From: Arthrobacter sp. SLBN-112
GTDB lineage: Bacteria > Actinomycetota > Actinomycetes > Actinomycetales > Micrococcaceae
Direction of reading: 5' to 3'
Length of the DNA: 64,000 nt
Assembly: GCF_006715225.1 (NCBI RefSeq)
Contig: NZ_VFMU01000001.1
Coordinates: 3,224,001 to 3,288,000, forward strand
Of the stretch, positions 36,514 through 45,540 are shown piece after piece. The notes below the pieces were generated by a model, which made no database searches, had not been told where the DNA came from, and worked only from the letters and a program-made list of their open reading frames with translations. Position 1 is the first letter of the stretch. Every line of letters starts with the position of its first letter. Position numbers and translations under genes: made by a program.

Positions 36514-37242
36514 TCACAGTCCTTCTTTGGCGGATAACTTGGTGGTCGATGGGGCGGGAGTGAGTTCGGGGGCTATGCCGACGCACAGCCACGCTGTGAT
36601 CTGGCGGGCCATCGTTTCCTGGGTTGGCTTGGCGGGGGAGTCCGGGGTGCTGAGCCATTGCTCACCGGCGTTCCGCACCAGGCCGATTGCCGCCTTGGGC
36701 CAATAGCCGATAACGATTTCCCCGACGTCGCCAAGGTGCGACCGCATGGGGGTGGCGATCATGTCGGCGATGGCGTCGAAGAAGTGGCCAAGCGGGCCCC
36801 CCGGGGCGGCCGGATGTGGCGGGTTGGAAGGGTCGGCAGGGGCATAGCTGGTGACGAACGCGTAGACGTTGGGGCTGGTGTCCGCCATTTGCAGATAGGC
36901 CGACACCATGGCCAGCAGGCCTTCCCGGGGAGTGACGGCGCTTTGGGCTGCTTCCTGGATGCGGTGCTGCATTTGGCTGAGGACGACTTCGCCCACGGCC
37001 TGCTGCAGCCCGGCCTTGTCCCCGAAATACCGGTAGAAGACCGATTTAGAGGTACCGGCAGCCGTTGCAATGTCCTCCATGGAGGCATCACTGCCCAGTG
37101 CGTGCACCGCACGGCGGGCCTGCTTGATCAATTCGCGGCGCCGCTTCTCCCGGTGGCTCTGCCAGCGGGAGGACCGTCCGTCAGGGGCTGCGGAAGACGG
37201 AGGCTCCATGGCCGCGGGGAGAGTTGTGTCCGGGAAGTTCAC
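36514..37242 (-). CDS. TetR family regulator of the beta-oxidation divergon
   Basis: The about 242-residue product has an N-terminal TetR helix-turn-helix (REKRRRELIKQARRAVHALG, SMEDIATAAGTSKSVFYRYFGDKAGL) and a helical ligand domain with GYWPKAAIGLVRNAGEQW. The start is GTG 37242 or ATG 37209; with GTG the gene would begin right at the edge of the palindromic operator and be leaderless. It is transcribed with the acyl-CoA oxidase gene and faces the thiolase operon. An acyl-CoA-responsive repressor is the natural inference; the ligand is not shown. Confidence 0.9.
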   Translation of the reverse strand: MNFPDTTLPAAMEPPSSAAPDGRSSRWQSHREKRRRELIKQARRAVHALGSDASMEDIATAAGTSKSVFYRYFGDKAGLQQAVGEVVLSQMQHRIQEAAQSAVTPREGLLAMVSAYLQMADTSPNVYAFVTSYAPADPSNPPHPAAPGGPLGHFFDAIADMIATPMRSHLGDVGEIVIGYWPKAAIGLVRNAGEQWLSTPDSPAKPTQETMARQITAWLCVGIAPELTPAPSTTKLSAKEGL

Positions 37243-37273
37243 GATACCCAGCGTATCAGGTACGCTGGGTATC
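37243..37273. promoter_or_regulatory. Perfect palindromic operator between tetR and thiolase genes
   Basis: GATACCCAGCGTA (37243-37255) is followed by a 5-bp centre and its exact complement TACGCTGGGTATC (37261-37273). It sits 30 bp before the thiolase ATG and adjoins the tetR start, so a TetR dimer bound here would block both promoters. Confidence 0.8.
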
Positions 37274-37303
37274 GGTAACCACTCGTGACCAGAGGAGCCA
37301 TCC

Positions 37304-38659
37304 ATGTCCATAGACGGACAGTCCACCCCCGCACCAGAGGGATCACCCCGGGTCTCGGTCCCGGCAACCCGCAGGGCGGTGATCGTCGGAGCCAACCGTA
37401 TTCCGTTCGCCCGCGCCGGCGGCGCTTACGCCAAATCCTCCAACCAGGACATGCTGACAGCCGCCCTGGACGGCCTGATCGCACGCTTCGGCCTCCAGGA
37501 TGAACGGATCGGCCAGGTGGCGGCCGGCGCGGTGCTCAAGCACTCCAGGGACTTTAATCTCACCCGTGAGGCCGTCCTGGGCTCGGCACTTTCCGCCGAG
37601 ACTCCTGTCTACGACCTCCAGCAGGCGTGCGCCACGGGTCTTGAAACCGTGGTTGGCCTGGCCAACAAGATCAAACTCGGGCAGATCGATTCGGCCATTG
37701 CCGGTGGAGTGGACTCCGCCTCTGACGCGCCGGTGGTGGTCAGTGAGGGACTGCGCGAGGTGGTCCTGGACCTTCACCGGGCCAAGACACTTCCCCAGCG
37801 GCTGCAGATCCTGGGCCGGCTGCGGCCCAAGGACCTGGCACCCCTGGCGCCCGGCACGGCCGAGCCCCGCACCGGACTGAGCATGGGCGAGCACCAGGCC
37901 CTCACCACAGCGCAATGGAAGATCCCGCGGGAAGCGCAGGATGAACTCGCACTGAACAGCCACCACAACCTTGCTGCCGCCTACGAGTCCGGCTTCTTCG
38001 ATGACCTCATGACCCCCTACCGGGGACTGACGCGGGACGGCAATCTGCGGGCCGACACGTCCCTTGAGAAGCTCGCGTCCCTGAAACCGGTGTTTGGCCG
38101 GAACCTCGGGGCAGATGCAACCATGACGGCAGGCAATTCAACACCACTCACCGATGGTGCCTCCACCGTCCTGCTGGCATCCGATGAATGGGCAGACACC
38201 CGGGACCTGCCCAAGCTGGCAGCAGTGGTGGACGCCGAAGCTGCTGCGGTGGACTTCGTCCACGGCAAGGACGGGTTGCTGATGGCCCCCGTGTTCGCAG
38301 TGCCCAGGCTCCTGGCCCGCCAAAACCTGACGCTGGCGGACTTCGACTACTTCGAAATCCACGAAGCATTCGCCGCCACCGTCCTCAGCACCCTGGCCGC
38401 ATGGGAGGACGAAGACTTCGGCCGCGACCGCCTCGGCCTGGACGGTGCTTTTGGCAGCATCGACCGCTCGCGCCTCAACGTCAACGGGTCCTCGCTCGCA
38501 GCAGGCCACCCGTTTGCGGCGACCGGTGGCCGCATCGTTGGCACACTTGCCAAGATGCTCCACGCCAAGGCGGCTTCCACCGGACGTCCTGCCCGCGGCC
38601 TGGTATCCGTCTGCGCAGCCGGCGGCCAGGGCGTCGTGGCGATCCTGGAATCTTTGTAG
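37304..38659 (+). CDS. Acetyl-CoA acyltransferase (thiolase, FadI-like)
   Basis: The 451-residue product has all thiolase active-site elements: nucleophile Cys in LQQACATGLETV, HEAFAATV (His/Glu loop), GHPFAATGGR and the second Cys in VSVCAAGGQGV. It cleaves 3-ketoacyl-CoA to acetyl-CoA and a shortened acyl-CoA. It opens the plus-strand operon thiolase-FabG4-MaoC, 9 nt before the next gene. The ATG has GAGGAG six nt upstream. The first about 25 residues before RRAVIVGANRIPFAR are a variable tail. Confidence 0.93.
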   Translation: MSIDGQSTPAPEGSPRVSVPATRRAVIVGANRIPFARAGGAYAKSSNQDMLTAALDGLIARFGLQDERIGQVAAGAVLKHSRDFNLTREAVLGSALSAETPVYDLQQACATGLETVVGLANKIKLGQIDSAIAGGVDSASDAPVVVSEGLREVVLDLHRAKTLPQRLQILGRLRPKDLAPLAPGTAEPRTGLSMGEHQALTTAQWKIPREAQDELALNSHHNLAAAYESGFFDDLMTPYRGLTRDGNLRADTSLEKLASLKPVFGRNLGADATMTAGNSTPLTDGASTVLLASDEWADTRDLPKLAAVVDAEAAAVDFVHGKDGLLMAPVFAVPRLLARQNLTLADFDYFEIHEAFAATVLSTLAAWEDEDFGRDRLGLDGAFGSIDRSRLNVNGSSLAAGHPFAATGGRIVGTLAKMLHAKAASTGRPARGLVSVCAAGGQGVVAILESL

Positions 38660-38668
38660 GGGGACAGC

Positions 38669-40009
38669 ATGACTGATACATACGCCCAACTGGTCAACAG
38701 CGGCCCGGGCCGCAACCTCGCCAGGAAACTCGGCCTTCCACAGCCCGCTGTCCTGCGCCGCTACGAACCCGGCCAGCCCCTGGTCACGGGGCCCGTCATT
38801 GTCCTGGGCGACACTGCCGGCGCAGACAAACTTGCCGCTGAGCTGCTGTCATGGGACCTGGACGTCAGGAGGCACGCCGTTCCTGCCGAAAAGCTGGCTG
38901 CCATTATCCTGGTACTCGATGACCTTACGCACCCGGCGGACCTGGAAAAGCCCGTTCTGGCGGCAGCGGGATCCCTCCGGGACCTGAAGGCCGGCGGCCG
39001 GATCGTAACCTTGTCCCGGCCCGCGGCGGAAGCGTCTGCGCCCGAAGCTGCGGCAGCACGGCAGGGGGTGGATGGCTTCCTGCGCTCCCTGGCCAAGGAA
39101 CTCCGGGCGGGAGCAACGGGTAACGGCGTGCTCCTTGCTGATGGCACCGCCTCCACCAGCCCCAGCGCGCTGGGCGCCATCAGGTTCTTCCTCTCAGCCC
39201 GTTCGGCGTTCGTGGACGGACAGTTCCTGACGGTCTCAACCGAAGACGGCACGCTGCCCGCGGACGCGGAGCGGCCACTTGCCGGAAAAGTGGCCGTAGT
39301 AACCGGTGCAGCCCGTGGCATCGGCGCCCAGATTGCCCGGACGCTGCACCGCGATGGCGCCACTCTGGTCCTGGTGGACATTCCGGCAGCGGGAGACCAA
39401 CTGGCGGCAGTGGCAAACGAGGTACGGGGCACTGCACTGCAGCTGGACATCACCGCTGCCGAGGCGGGCCGTCGGATCATAGACCACGCCGTGCAGCGAC
39501 ACGGACGGCTGGACATCGTGGTGCACAATGCCGGGGTCACGCGGGACAAACTGCTGGCCAACATGGACCAGGCACGATGGAACCAGGTCATCAACATCAA
39601 CATCGCCGCCCAGCTCCGGATCAACGAGGCGCTGCTGGCCTCCGAGCACTTCCACACTTCGCCGCGTATCGTTTCTGTTGCCTCCACCAGCGGTATCGCC
39701 GGGAACCGGGGGCAAACAAATTACGCAGCGTCCAAGGGGGGAGTCATGGGCATGGTCCGTGCCAGCGCCCCGCTGCTCGCGTCCCGCGGCGGTACCATCA
39801 ATGCCGTGGCCCCCGGATTCATCGAAACCGACATGACCGCACGCATTCCCTTTGCCGTCCGGGAGGTGGCACGCCGGTTGAACTCGCTGCAGCAGGGCGG
39901 CCTGCCCTCCGATGTCGCCGAGGCCATAGCATTCCTGGCAAGCGATGCTGCAGGCGGAATCAACGGGGAGGTGCTGCGGGTGTGCGGGCAAAACCTGGTG
40001 GGGGCATGA
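38669..40009 (+). CDS. High-molecular-weight 3-oxoacyl reductase (FabG4-like SDR)
   Basis: The 446-residue product has an N-terminal flavodoxin-like, cofactor-dead half (about 1-200) and a C-terminal full SDR (about 208-446). The SDR half has VTGAARGIGAQIA, VHNAGVTRDKLL, VSVASTSG and YAASK (YxxxK). The architecture matches HMW FabG4 (Rv0242c), an NADH-preferring 3-ketoacyl-CoA reductase. In this operon it probably works as the 3-hydroxyacyl-CoA dehydrogenase of beta-oxidation. It overlaps the MaoC gene by 4 nt (ATGA). Confidence 0.92.
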   Translation: MTDTYAQLVNSGPGRNLARKLGLPQPAVLRRYEPGQPLVTGPVIVLGDTAGADKLAAELLSWDLDVRRHAVPAEKLAAIILVLDDLTHPADLEKPVLAAAGSLRDLKAGGRIVTLSRPAAEASAPEAAAARQGVDGFLRSLAKELRAGATGNGVLLADGTASTSPSALGAIRFFLSARSAFVDGQFLTVSTEDGTLPADAERPLAGKVAVVTGAARGIGAQIARTLHRDGATLVLVDIPAAGDQLAAVANEVRGTALQLDITAAEAGRRIIDHAVQRHGRLDIVVHNAGVTRDKLLANMDQARWNQVININIAAQLRINEALLASEHFHTSPRIVSVASTSGIAGNRGQTNYAASKGGVMGMVRASAPLLASRGGTINAVAPGFIETDMTARIPFAVREVARRLNSLQQGGLPSDVAEAIAFLASDAAGGINGEVLRVCGQNLVGA

Positions 40010-40917
40010 CCCTCGCACAGCCGGTCATCCTGGCCGAGATGCCGTCATTGTCCAAGCTCTACGTCAATGCCGCCGCCCAGGCGGCAAGGCGCAGGCTCCT
40101 GGGAACCCACGATTCCGCCGTCCTTCCAGCCGAGACCCATGAGGTCAGGGGAGTGAGGGTGGGGGTCGAAAACCTTACCGCCTACCAGCACCTCATCGGT
40201 GAGACGGCCAGTGACGTCCTGCCCGCCGGTTTCATCCACGCCATCGCATTCCCGCTGGCCATGAGCGTCCTGAACCGCGATGACTTCCCGCTGCCCCTGC
40301 TGGGCATGATCCACCTGCACAACAGCGTTGAGCAACGGTCGCCACTGGTCTTCACGGATGTTCTGGACATGACCGCCCGGGTGGAAAACCTCCAAGGCCA
40401 CCGTTCCGGGACGCAGGTGGACGTCGTGGCGGAAGTGCGCCGCACGGGTTCGGCGGAAGTGTATTGGCGGGGTGTCTCCACCTACCTCGCCAAGGGGGTG
40501 TTCCTGCCAGGGATCGACAAACCCGGCGCCGTTCCACCCAGGACCGACTTCCGGCCCCCGGACCCGACGGCGCTGTGGCACCTCGGCGTCGATACGGGGC
40601 GTGCCTACGCCGCAGTGTCAGGGGATTTCAATCCGATCCACCTGAGTGTGCTCTCGGCCAAGGCCCTGGGCATGCGGCGGTCGATAGCTCATGGAATGTA
40701 CCTGGCCTCGCGTGCGCTCGCAGATGTTGGGCCTGCCCGTGGCGACTCATTCACGTGGGACGTGGAGTTCGAGGCTCCCGTTTTCCTGCCCTCCCGGGTT
40801 GCCTTGGAAATTGCCACCGATCACAGCGGTTCGGGGTCATGGAAGCACTCCCGGTTCGTCGCCTGGAGCCCCCGCTCCGGGCGCCGCCACTTCAGCGGGA
40901 CAGTTGCCGCGCTTTAG
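40006..40917 (+). CDS. MaoC-like (R)-specific enoyl-CoA hydratase/dehydratase
   Basis: The 303-residue product has a double hot-dog layout. The N-terminal half contains IAFPLAMSVLNRDDFPLPLLGMIHLHN (key segment FPLPLLGMIH). The C-terminal half carries the hydratase-2 motif YAAVSGDFNPIHLS with catalytic Asp and His, followed by SIAHGMYL. It matches the HtdX (Rv0241c) type that sits next to FabG4 (Rv0242c) and the thiolase FadA2 (Rv0243) in mycobacteria. It hydrates trans-2-enoyl-CoA. The gene starts at ATG 40006 inside the previous stop, so the operon is tightly coupled. Confidence 0.92.
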   Translation: MTLAQPVILAEMPSLSKLYVNAAAQAARRRLLGTHDSAVLPAETHEVRGVRVGVENLTAYQHLIGETASDVLPAGFIHAIAFPLAMSVLNRDDFPLPLLGMIHLHNSVEQRSPLVFTDVLDMTARVENLQGHRSGTQVDVVAEVRRTGSAEVYWRGVSTYLAKGVFLPGIDKPGAVPPRTDFRPPDPTALWHLGVDTGRAYAAVSGDFNPIHLSVLSAKALGMRRSIAHGMYLASRALADVGPARGDSFTWDVEFEAPVFLPSRVALEIATDHSGSGSWKHSRFVAWSPRSGRRHFSGTVAAL

Positions 40918-40941
40918 CCAAACCGCGCCCCGGCCCAGGGC

Positions 40942-42069
40942 CTAGTCCTGCGGGCGGACAGCCCGCAGGATGCGGTGGAGGCTGAGGAGGACCGACTCGG
41001 AGGCCGGAACGGTCCCCTCGGTCGATTCCCTGCCCGCTGCGGCTGCCATGCAGGCTTCCACTGCTTTTTCCGCGGCATCGAACCGCTGTTTCTGGGTCTG
41101 TTCGTCAGCCTCGCTATAGGAGGCCAGGAGCTCTCCGGTTGCCGTGATGGCAGCTGAAAGCGGTTCACTGTCCTGCAGCGGGATTTCGTACGGTAGGTCG
41201 CTTTCCCAGATGACGTCGGAGAGCACGTCCGTCATGTCCTGGATGTGGAAGGTCACCCGTTCAAGTTCGCGCAGGTCGCGGTAGTCCTTGTCAACGTCCC
41301 TGGGGTGCAGCTTCCGCCTTGGGTTCGCGCGGCGGCTGGCGTCGGCTTCCTTGACCAGGTGCCGCACCGAGCTTGCGGCCGAGGCCAGCTCGTCCGACCG
41401 CCGCGACCAGTCCTCGTGTTTGGGCGGCCATTCCTCTGTTATTGCCGCCCCCATGTCGGTCAGCTGCCGCCCAAGGGCAACGCGCAGTTCGTTCAGGCTT
41501 GAAGCCGCTGCATCAAAGTGAAGTGGCGGAAAGATGAGGAAGTTTACAGCGATGCCCACGGCCACGCCGGCACCCATCTGGACCAGGTATCCGAACGAGA
41601 AATCGTCCGCGTTACTGCCGCCTACGAGCAGGACCAGCAGGGCCGCCGTCGGAATCCAATCGCTGCCCGAACCGATACCCGGTAAGCCGCCCAGCAGCAC
41701 ACCGATCCCCATGAAGAGTGCCACCGTCAACGGGGAGGGCTCGGCAATGCTGACCAGGATGAAGGCGAGGCCGATTCCCATCGCCAACCCCGCGAGTGCC
41801 TGCGCCCCCTGCCGCACCGAGCCGGCGACGTTGTGGTACATGGCCACCAGGGCGCCCAGCGGCGCATAGTACGCGTAATGCGAGGCCGCACCCGGCATAA
41901 GGGGCGCGATGGCGAACGCAAGGCCCGCGGCAAGCGCCGCCTTGGCAGCCAACTGCAGCCGCTGCGCCGCAAAGGCAGCGGAAAGCCCCGCCACCGATTG
42001 TTTGAGAAGTTGGGTCCCCCGAGCCCACCGTGCATCCGGTCGCGCTTGAGTATTGCCCATCCGGACCAC
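40942..42069 (-). CDS. FUSC/aromatic acid exporter-like membrane protein
   Basis: The 375-residue product has six clustered hydrophobic segments in residues about 30-185 (LAAKAALAAGLAFAIAPLMPG, YAYYAPLGALVAMYHNVAGSVRQG). A long soluble helical C-terminal half with AFHIQDMTDVL-like segments follows. The YYAPLGALVAM and GSVRQGAQAL patterns are typical of FUSC-type exporters related to aromatic acid efflux pumps. No accessory fusion protein is adjacent, which is usual in Gram-positives. It converges on the MaoC gene. Confidence 0.85.
   Translation of the reverse strand: MVRMGNTQARPDARWARGTQLLKQSVAGLSAAFAAQRLQLAAKAALAAGLAFAIAPLMPGAASHYAYYAPLGALVAMYHNVAGSVRQGAQALAGLAMGIGLAFILVSIAEPSPLTVALFMGIGVLLGGLPGIGSGSDWIPTAALLVLLVGGSNADDFSFGYLVQMGAGVAVGIAVNFLIFPPLHFDAAASSLNELRVALGRQLTDMGAAITEEWPPKHEDWSRRSDELASAASSVRHLVKEADASRRANPRRKLHPRDVDKDYRDLRELERVTFHIQDMTDVLSDVIWESDLPYEIPLQDSEPLSAAITATGELLASYSEADEQTQKQRFDAAEKAVEACMAAAAGRESTEGTVPASESVLLSLHRILRAVRPQD
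40947..40969. terminator. Hairpin at the end of the FUSC gene
   Basis: CCTGCGGGC (40947-40955) and GCCCGCAGG (40961-40969) pair with a GGACA loop, 30 nt after the MaoC stop and inside the last FUSC codons. It may end the beta-oxidation operon; no T-run. Confidence 0.4.
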
Positions 42070-42087
42070 AGTAGGGCCGGAGGCTCC

Positions 42088-43197
42088 TCAGGACAAACCG
42101 GCAGCGGAGCGCCGCACTTCTGCGGCCAGGCGATGCGCCCTTCCCGGCGTCCGGCCTTCCTCCTGCCGGCGCGGGATGTAGCCGAAGCCCAGCCCGTAGG
42201 ATGGATCCGCAAAACCGAGCGCAGCGTTGGCACCCTCATGGCCGAAAGCCCGGTGGCTGCCAAAATTCCGCGAAGGGTGGGGCTTCATGAAGACGACGGC
42301 AAACGCGTTGTCCAGGCCGGAAGAGCGGTCTAGGCCCCACACCTGTTCCCGGGTCATGGCCTCCACCGTCCGGCTTGCCAGGAACGGCTGCCTGCCGTCG
42401 ACACCTGTGGTCGCGGCGGCGTAGAGCCGCGCCAGGCCTTCCGCTGAGCCCACCCCGCCGGCGGCGGACATTCCGGCGGCCCGGACGCCGGGGATGTTCG
42501 GCAGCTCCATGATGGTGCTGACGGGCGCGTTGCTGTTGAGGCCTTCGAGGCTGAGCGGGTCAATCCAGGCCTGGCCGGGGTCTTCCTCGTAGAGGACGTC
42601 CCGGTATCGCGGCTCAAGATCCTCCGGTAGGCCGAGGAAGAATTCCACTTCCTGCGGCTTCCGGATCCTGCGGTGGTACATATCCTGAAGCGTCTCGCCC
42701 GTGACACGGCGGCACAGCTCCTCCATCAGGATTCCAATGGTCAGGGCATGGTAACCGAACTGCCGCCCGGGCTCCCACGCGGGAGCGGCAGCGGCAAGGC
42801 GTGCCGCGGCCGCAGGCGTGGTGAACTCTTCAAGGCCGAAACCGCCCTCGACTCCCATGAGCCCAGCCTGGTGCGACAACGCTTCCCTGACCAGCAGCCT
42901 GTCCTTCCCCTGGGCCCCGAATTCGGGCCAGTAGTGGGCCACTGCCTTGTCAAGGTCAAGAACACCATCCTGGACAAGCAGGGCGATGACCATGGCCGCA
43001 ACGCCCTTGGAGCAGGAATAGGCTCCGGTCAGGGTTTCGGCACCCATGTCCGGGCCACCTGTCAGGCGGACTACCGGTATCCCGTGGTGGTAGGCGGCAA
43101 GCTGTGCGCTGTAGCGGGGGTCGCCAGCAAGGAATGACTCAAACAGGGCCAGGACGTTTTCGTACCCGTCGGCCACGAAGCCAAGAGATGTCTGCAT
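42088..43197 (-). CDS. Class C beta-lactamase-fold serine hydrolase/esterase
   Basis: The 369-residue product has the S-x-x-K nucleophile motif in YSCSKGVAAM, a tyrosine motif YHALTIG, and FGHEGANAALGFADP near the C-terminus, a third motif of the esterase type and unlike KTG of penicillinases. A WxP-free opening QTSLGFVADGYENVLALFE and no signal peptide indicate a cytosolic esterase (EstB/LACT-like), not an antibiotic-hydrolysing enzyme. It is 18 nt from the FUSC gene on the same strand, so cotranscription is likely; the substrate is unknown. Confidence 0.88.
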   Translation of the reverse strand: MQTSLGFVADGYENVLALFESFLAGDPRYSAQLAAYHHGIPVVRLTGGPDMGAETLTGAYSCSKGVAAMVIALLVQDGVLDLDKAVAHYWPEFGAQGKDRLLVREALSHQAGLMGVEGGFGLEEFTTPAAAARLAAAAPAWEPGRQFGYHALTIGILMEELCRRVTGETLQDMYHRRIRKPQEVEFFLGLPEDLEPRYRDVLYEEDPGQAWIDPLSLEGLNSNAPVSTIMELPNIPGVRAAGMSAAGGVGSAEGLARLYAAATTGVDGRQPFLASRTVEAMTREQVWGLDRSSGLDNAFAVVFMKPHPSRNFGSHRAFGHEGANAALGFADPSYGLGFGYIPRRQEEGRTPGRAHRLAAEVRRSAAGLS

Positions 43198-43242
43198 GCC
43201 CTCCAGTGTAAGAGGAAAGCGGTTTCCTACTATGGGATTGGG

Positions 43243-44295
43243 TTAGCGCAGCACTCCGTGTCCCGGCGCAACTTCCTCGCCTGGCCGGACGGGACCCGGC
43301 GGCGTGCCGTCGCCGAATGGCCGGCCACCCAGGGACTCCCTGCCATGGTCCTCCAGCCATCCACTCAGGTCCGGGCCGGCAGGAACAATGCCGGTGGGAT
43401 TGATGTCCTCGTGCACGATGTAGTAGTGCTGCTTGATCTGCACAAAGTCGATGGTGTCCCCGAAGCCCGGCGTCTGGAACAGGTCCCGTGCGTAGCCCCA
43501 CAGGTTGGGCATCTCACTCAGTTTCTGCCGGTTGCACTTGAAGTGGCCGTGGTACACGGGGTCGAACCTGGCAAGGGTGGTGAACAGGCGCACATCTGCT
43601 TCCGTGATGGTGTCGCCCACCAGGTAGCGTTGCCGCGACAAGCGGTCCTCGAGCCAGTCCATTGCGGTCCACAACCGGTCGTACGCTGCGTCGTAGGCTT
43701 CCTGGGAACCGGCGAAACCGCATCGGTAGACGCCGTTGTTGACCTCTGTGAAGACGCGCTTGTTCACCTGGTCGATCTCGCCCCGAAGGTGTTCCGGGTA
43801 GAGCTGCGGCGCCCCCGGCCGGTGGAACTCGGTCCACTCGGTGGAGAAGTCCAGGGTGATCTGCGGGAAGTTATTGGTTACAACTTGGCCAGTATGGACA
43901 TCCACGATGGCAGGCACTGTGATTCCCCGCGGATAGCCCGGGAAACGTTTGAAGTAAGCCTCTTGCAGGCGTTCTATGCCAAGGACCGGATCAACTCCGC
44001 CGGGATCGAGGTCGAACGTCCAGGACCGCGCGTCATGCGTGGGGCCGGGCTGGCCCAGGGAGATCGCTTCTTCCAGCCCCAGGAGCCTGCGGACAATGAC
44101 CGTCCGGTTTGCCCATGGGCAGGCGCGGGCGGCGATGAGGCGGTACCGCCCCGCTTCCACCGGCCACCCCGGTTCTCCGTTGCTGCCCGGAGAGGCGTCC
44201 CTGGTGATCCGGTCCTCAATGTAATTGGTGTCCCGGGTGAACTCGGCACTGCCGGTCACATAGGCTCCACGGGTACTGTGTGTTTCCTGGCTCAT
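43243..44295 (-). CDS. ECM4/YqjG-type glutathione S-transferase family reductase
   Basis: The 350-residue product matches the Xi-class GST or glutathionyl-hydroquinone reductase family: RACPWANRTVIVRRLLGLE with the catalytic Cys, VPAIVDVHTGQVVTNNFPQI, EVNNGVYRCGFAGSQEAYD, EADVRLFTTLARFDPVYHGHFKCN. Members reduce glutathionyl-quinones. Actinobacteria use mycothiol, so the physiological thiol here is probably different (inference). The C-terminus carries HYYIVHEDINPTGIVP. The next minus-strand gene upstream is the M50 protease, 20 nt away. Confidence 0.9.
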   Translation of the reverse strand: MSQETHSTRGAYVTGSAEFTRDTNYIEDRITRDASPGSNGEPGWPVEAGRYRLIAARACPWANRTVIVRRLLGLEEAISLGQPGPTHDARSWTFDLDPGGVDPVLGIERLQEAYFKRFPGYPRGITVPAIVDVHTGQVVTNNFPQITLDFSTEWTEFHRPGAPQLYPEHLRGEIDQVNKRVFTEVNNGVYRCGFAGSQEAYDAAYDRLWTAMDWLEDRLSRQRYLVGDTITEADVRLFTTLARFDPVYHGHFKCNRQKLSEMPNLWGYARDLFQTPGFGDTIDFVQIKQHYYIVHEDINPTGIVPAGPDLSGWLEDHGRESLGGRPFGDGTPPGPVRPGEEVAPGHGVLR

Positions 44296-44315
44296 GCCCC
44301 AAGCCTATGCGCCTC

Positions 44316-45065
44316 CTACCGGTTCCAGGCGCCTTCCAACAGGATTACCGAGACGGGCTGCCAGGCCACCAGCCAGGACCCCGCTACCAGGAGGGTGAAC
44401 AGGGCAATCCACACCCCGGAGGGAACAGACGTGGCCCGGTACAGCAGGTAGGCATCGGAGGTCCCAAGACTTCCACGACGCCGGACGTGGACCTGCGTGA
44501 GTTTGAGCAGGTCGCGGACAGCAGCCACCAGGAGTGCAAGACCGAAGATGACGGCCACGTGGCCCACGACTGAGGCCGGCGCAAGGATTGTCAGGGCGGC
44601 CGCGGCGGCGATGGCGGCGGCAGTGATGAGGAAACCGGCGAGGTTGCGCAGGAAGATGAGCGATGCGGTCAGGACCAGGGCGCTGACGGCCATGGCGGCG
44701 GGGCCCCACCCGCGGAGCCCGCACCATACAAAAGCGGCGCCGGCCATTGCAGGTACCGGGTATCCCCAGAAGCAGGACCAGGCTGCTGCAACCCTGCTCC
44801 TGCTGTAGGAGGTGGTGGTCCCGGAATGGTCCAGTCTGAGGCGGATTCCGGCCAGCCGCTGCCCGGAGGTCACGGCCGCGAACGCGTGGCCCAGTTCATG
44901 GACGGTGGTGGCCAGGAGCCCGAAGTAGCGCCAGGTGCGGCGGGGTATGGACAGCGCGACGGCGGCAGCCAGGGACAGCAGCATCTCCACCCAGGTGATG
45001 TTGGGTACGTCTGCCTGCGTGAACGCAGCTGTGAAGGCGTTCCATAAGCTGGCTGGGCTGTCCAC
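44316..45065 (-). CDS. M50 family (site-2-protease-like) membrane metallopeptidase
   Basis: The 249-residue product has the zinc site HELGHAFAAVTSG in a TM helix (about 55-67) and six further hydrophobic segments. The second metal ligand, usually an Asp in a later helix, probably lies at LVAAVRDLLKLTQ. The TTVHELGHAFAAV and SYSRSRVAAAWSCFWGYP motifs fit the M50B group common in actinobacteria. It lacks a PDZ domain. Substrates are unknown. It sits 20 nt upstream of the ECM4-type gene and may share its transcript. Confidence 0.88.
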   Translation of the reverse strand: MDSPASLWNAFTAAFTQADVPNITWVEMLLSLAAAVALSIPRRTWRYFGLLATTVHELGHAFAAVTSGQRLAGIRLRLDHSGTTTSYSRSRVAAAWSCFWGYPVPAMAGAAFVWCGLRGWGPAAMAVSALVLTASLIFLRNLAGFLITAAAIAAAAALTILAPASVVGHVAVIFGLALLVAAVRDLLKLTQVHVRRRGSLGTSDAYLLYRATSVPSGVWIALFTLLVAGSWLVAWQPVSVILLEGAWNR

Positions 45066-45154
45066 CGTTGCCTCCTTGGCTGCCGGTCGGCGTCGTAATT
45101 GTCTTCTCCAACGCTATGCACCCCAGCTGGGTGCTGCCTTATAGGCATGGGCTT

Positions 45155-45196
45155 AAAGCCGAAAGGCACGCCGTGTGCGGCGTGCCTTTCGGCTTT
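45155..45196. terminator. Strong hairpin after the DUF4193 gene
   Basis: Perfect 19-bp arms (45155-45173 and 45178-45196) with a 4-nt loop; on the minus strand it follows the DUF4193 stop by about 40 nt. It separates the DUF4193 gene from the M50 gene, whose promoter must lie within the remaining about 90 bp. Confidence 0.85.
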
Positions 45197-45237
45197 GGTC
45201 GGGTCGTTGGGATTACCGCCCCGGGGAAGGCTGTTGA

Positions 45238-45540
45238 TTAGCCTTCGCACTCGGTGCAGTAGCTGTGGCCGTCTTTTTGACGGGCAATCTGCGACCGGTG
45301 GCGGACCAGGAAGCAGGAATAGCAGGTGAACTCATCCTCAGCCTGCGGGATGACCTGGACTACGAGCTCCTCAGCGACAAATTCGCCGCCAGGGACGCCG
45401 GCGCCGTCCAGTCCGTCAGCCTCGTCCAACTCCTGCACAACACTGCGGGCGTCGGGAGCATTTGCTGACTGGAGCTGCTCGAGTGAGTTGTCCTGCGATT
45501 CCTTGACGTCGGAACGCAGTTCATCGTAATCGGTTGCCAC
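45238..45540 (-). CDS. DUF4193 zinc-binding protein
   Basis: The 100-residue product opens MATDYDELRSDVKESQDNSLE (translated from GTG 45540), has an acidic middle and ends with a CYSC...CTEC zinc ribbon. This matches DUF4193, an abundant conserved actinobacterial protein of unknown function. The start has GAGAAG upstream, and the frame above it is not protein-like. It is monocistronic, with a strong downstream hairpin, which suggests high expression (inference). Confidence 0.92.
   Translation of the reverse strand: MATDYDELRSDVKESQDNSLEQLQSANAPDARSVVQELDEADGLDGAGVPGGEFVAEELVVQVIPQAEDEFTCYSCFLVRHRSQIARQKDGHSYCTECEG

Noticed and set aside
35277..36563. A 428-codon plus-strand open frame opposite the acyl-CoA oxidase gene
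   Set aside because: Shadow of the acyl-CoA oxidase gene; crosses into the tetR gene and lacks any motif.
43258..44451. A 397-codon plus-strand open frame opposite the ECM4-type gene
   Set aside because: Shadow frame; composition and lack of motifs do not support a protein.
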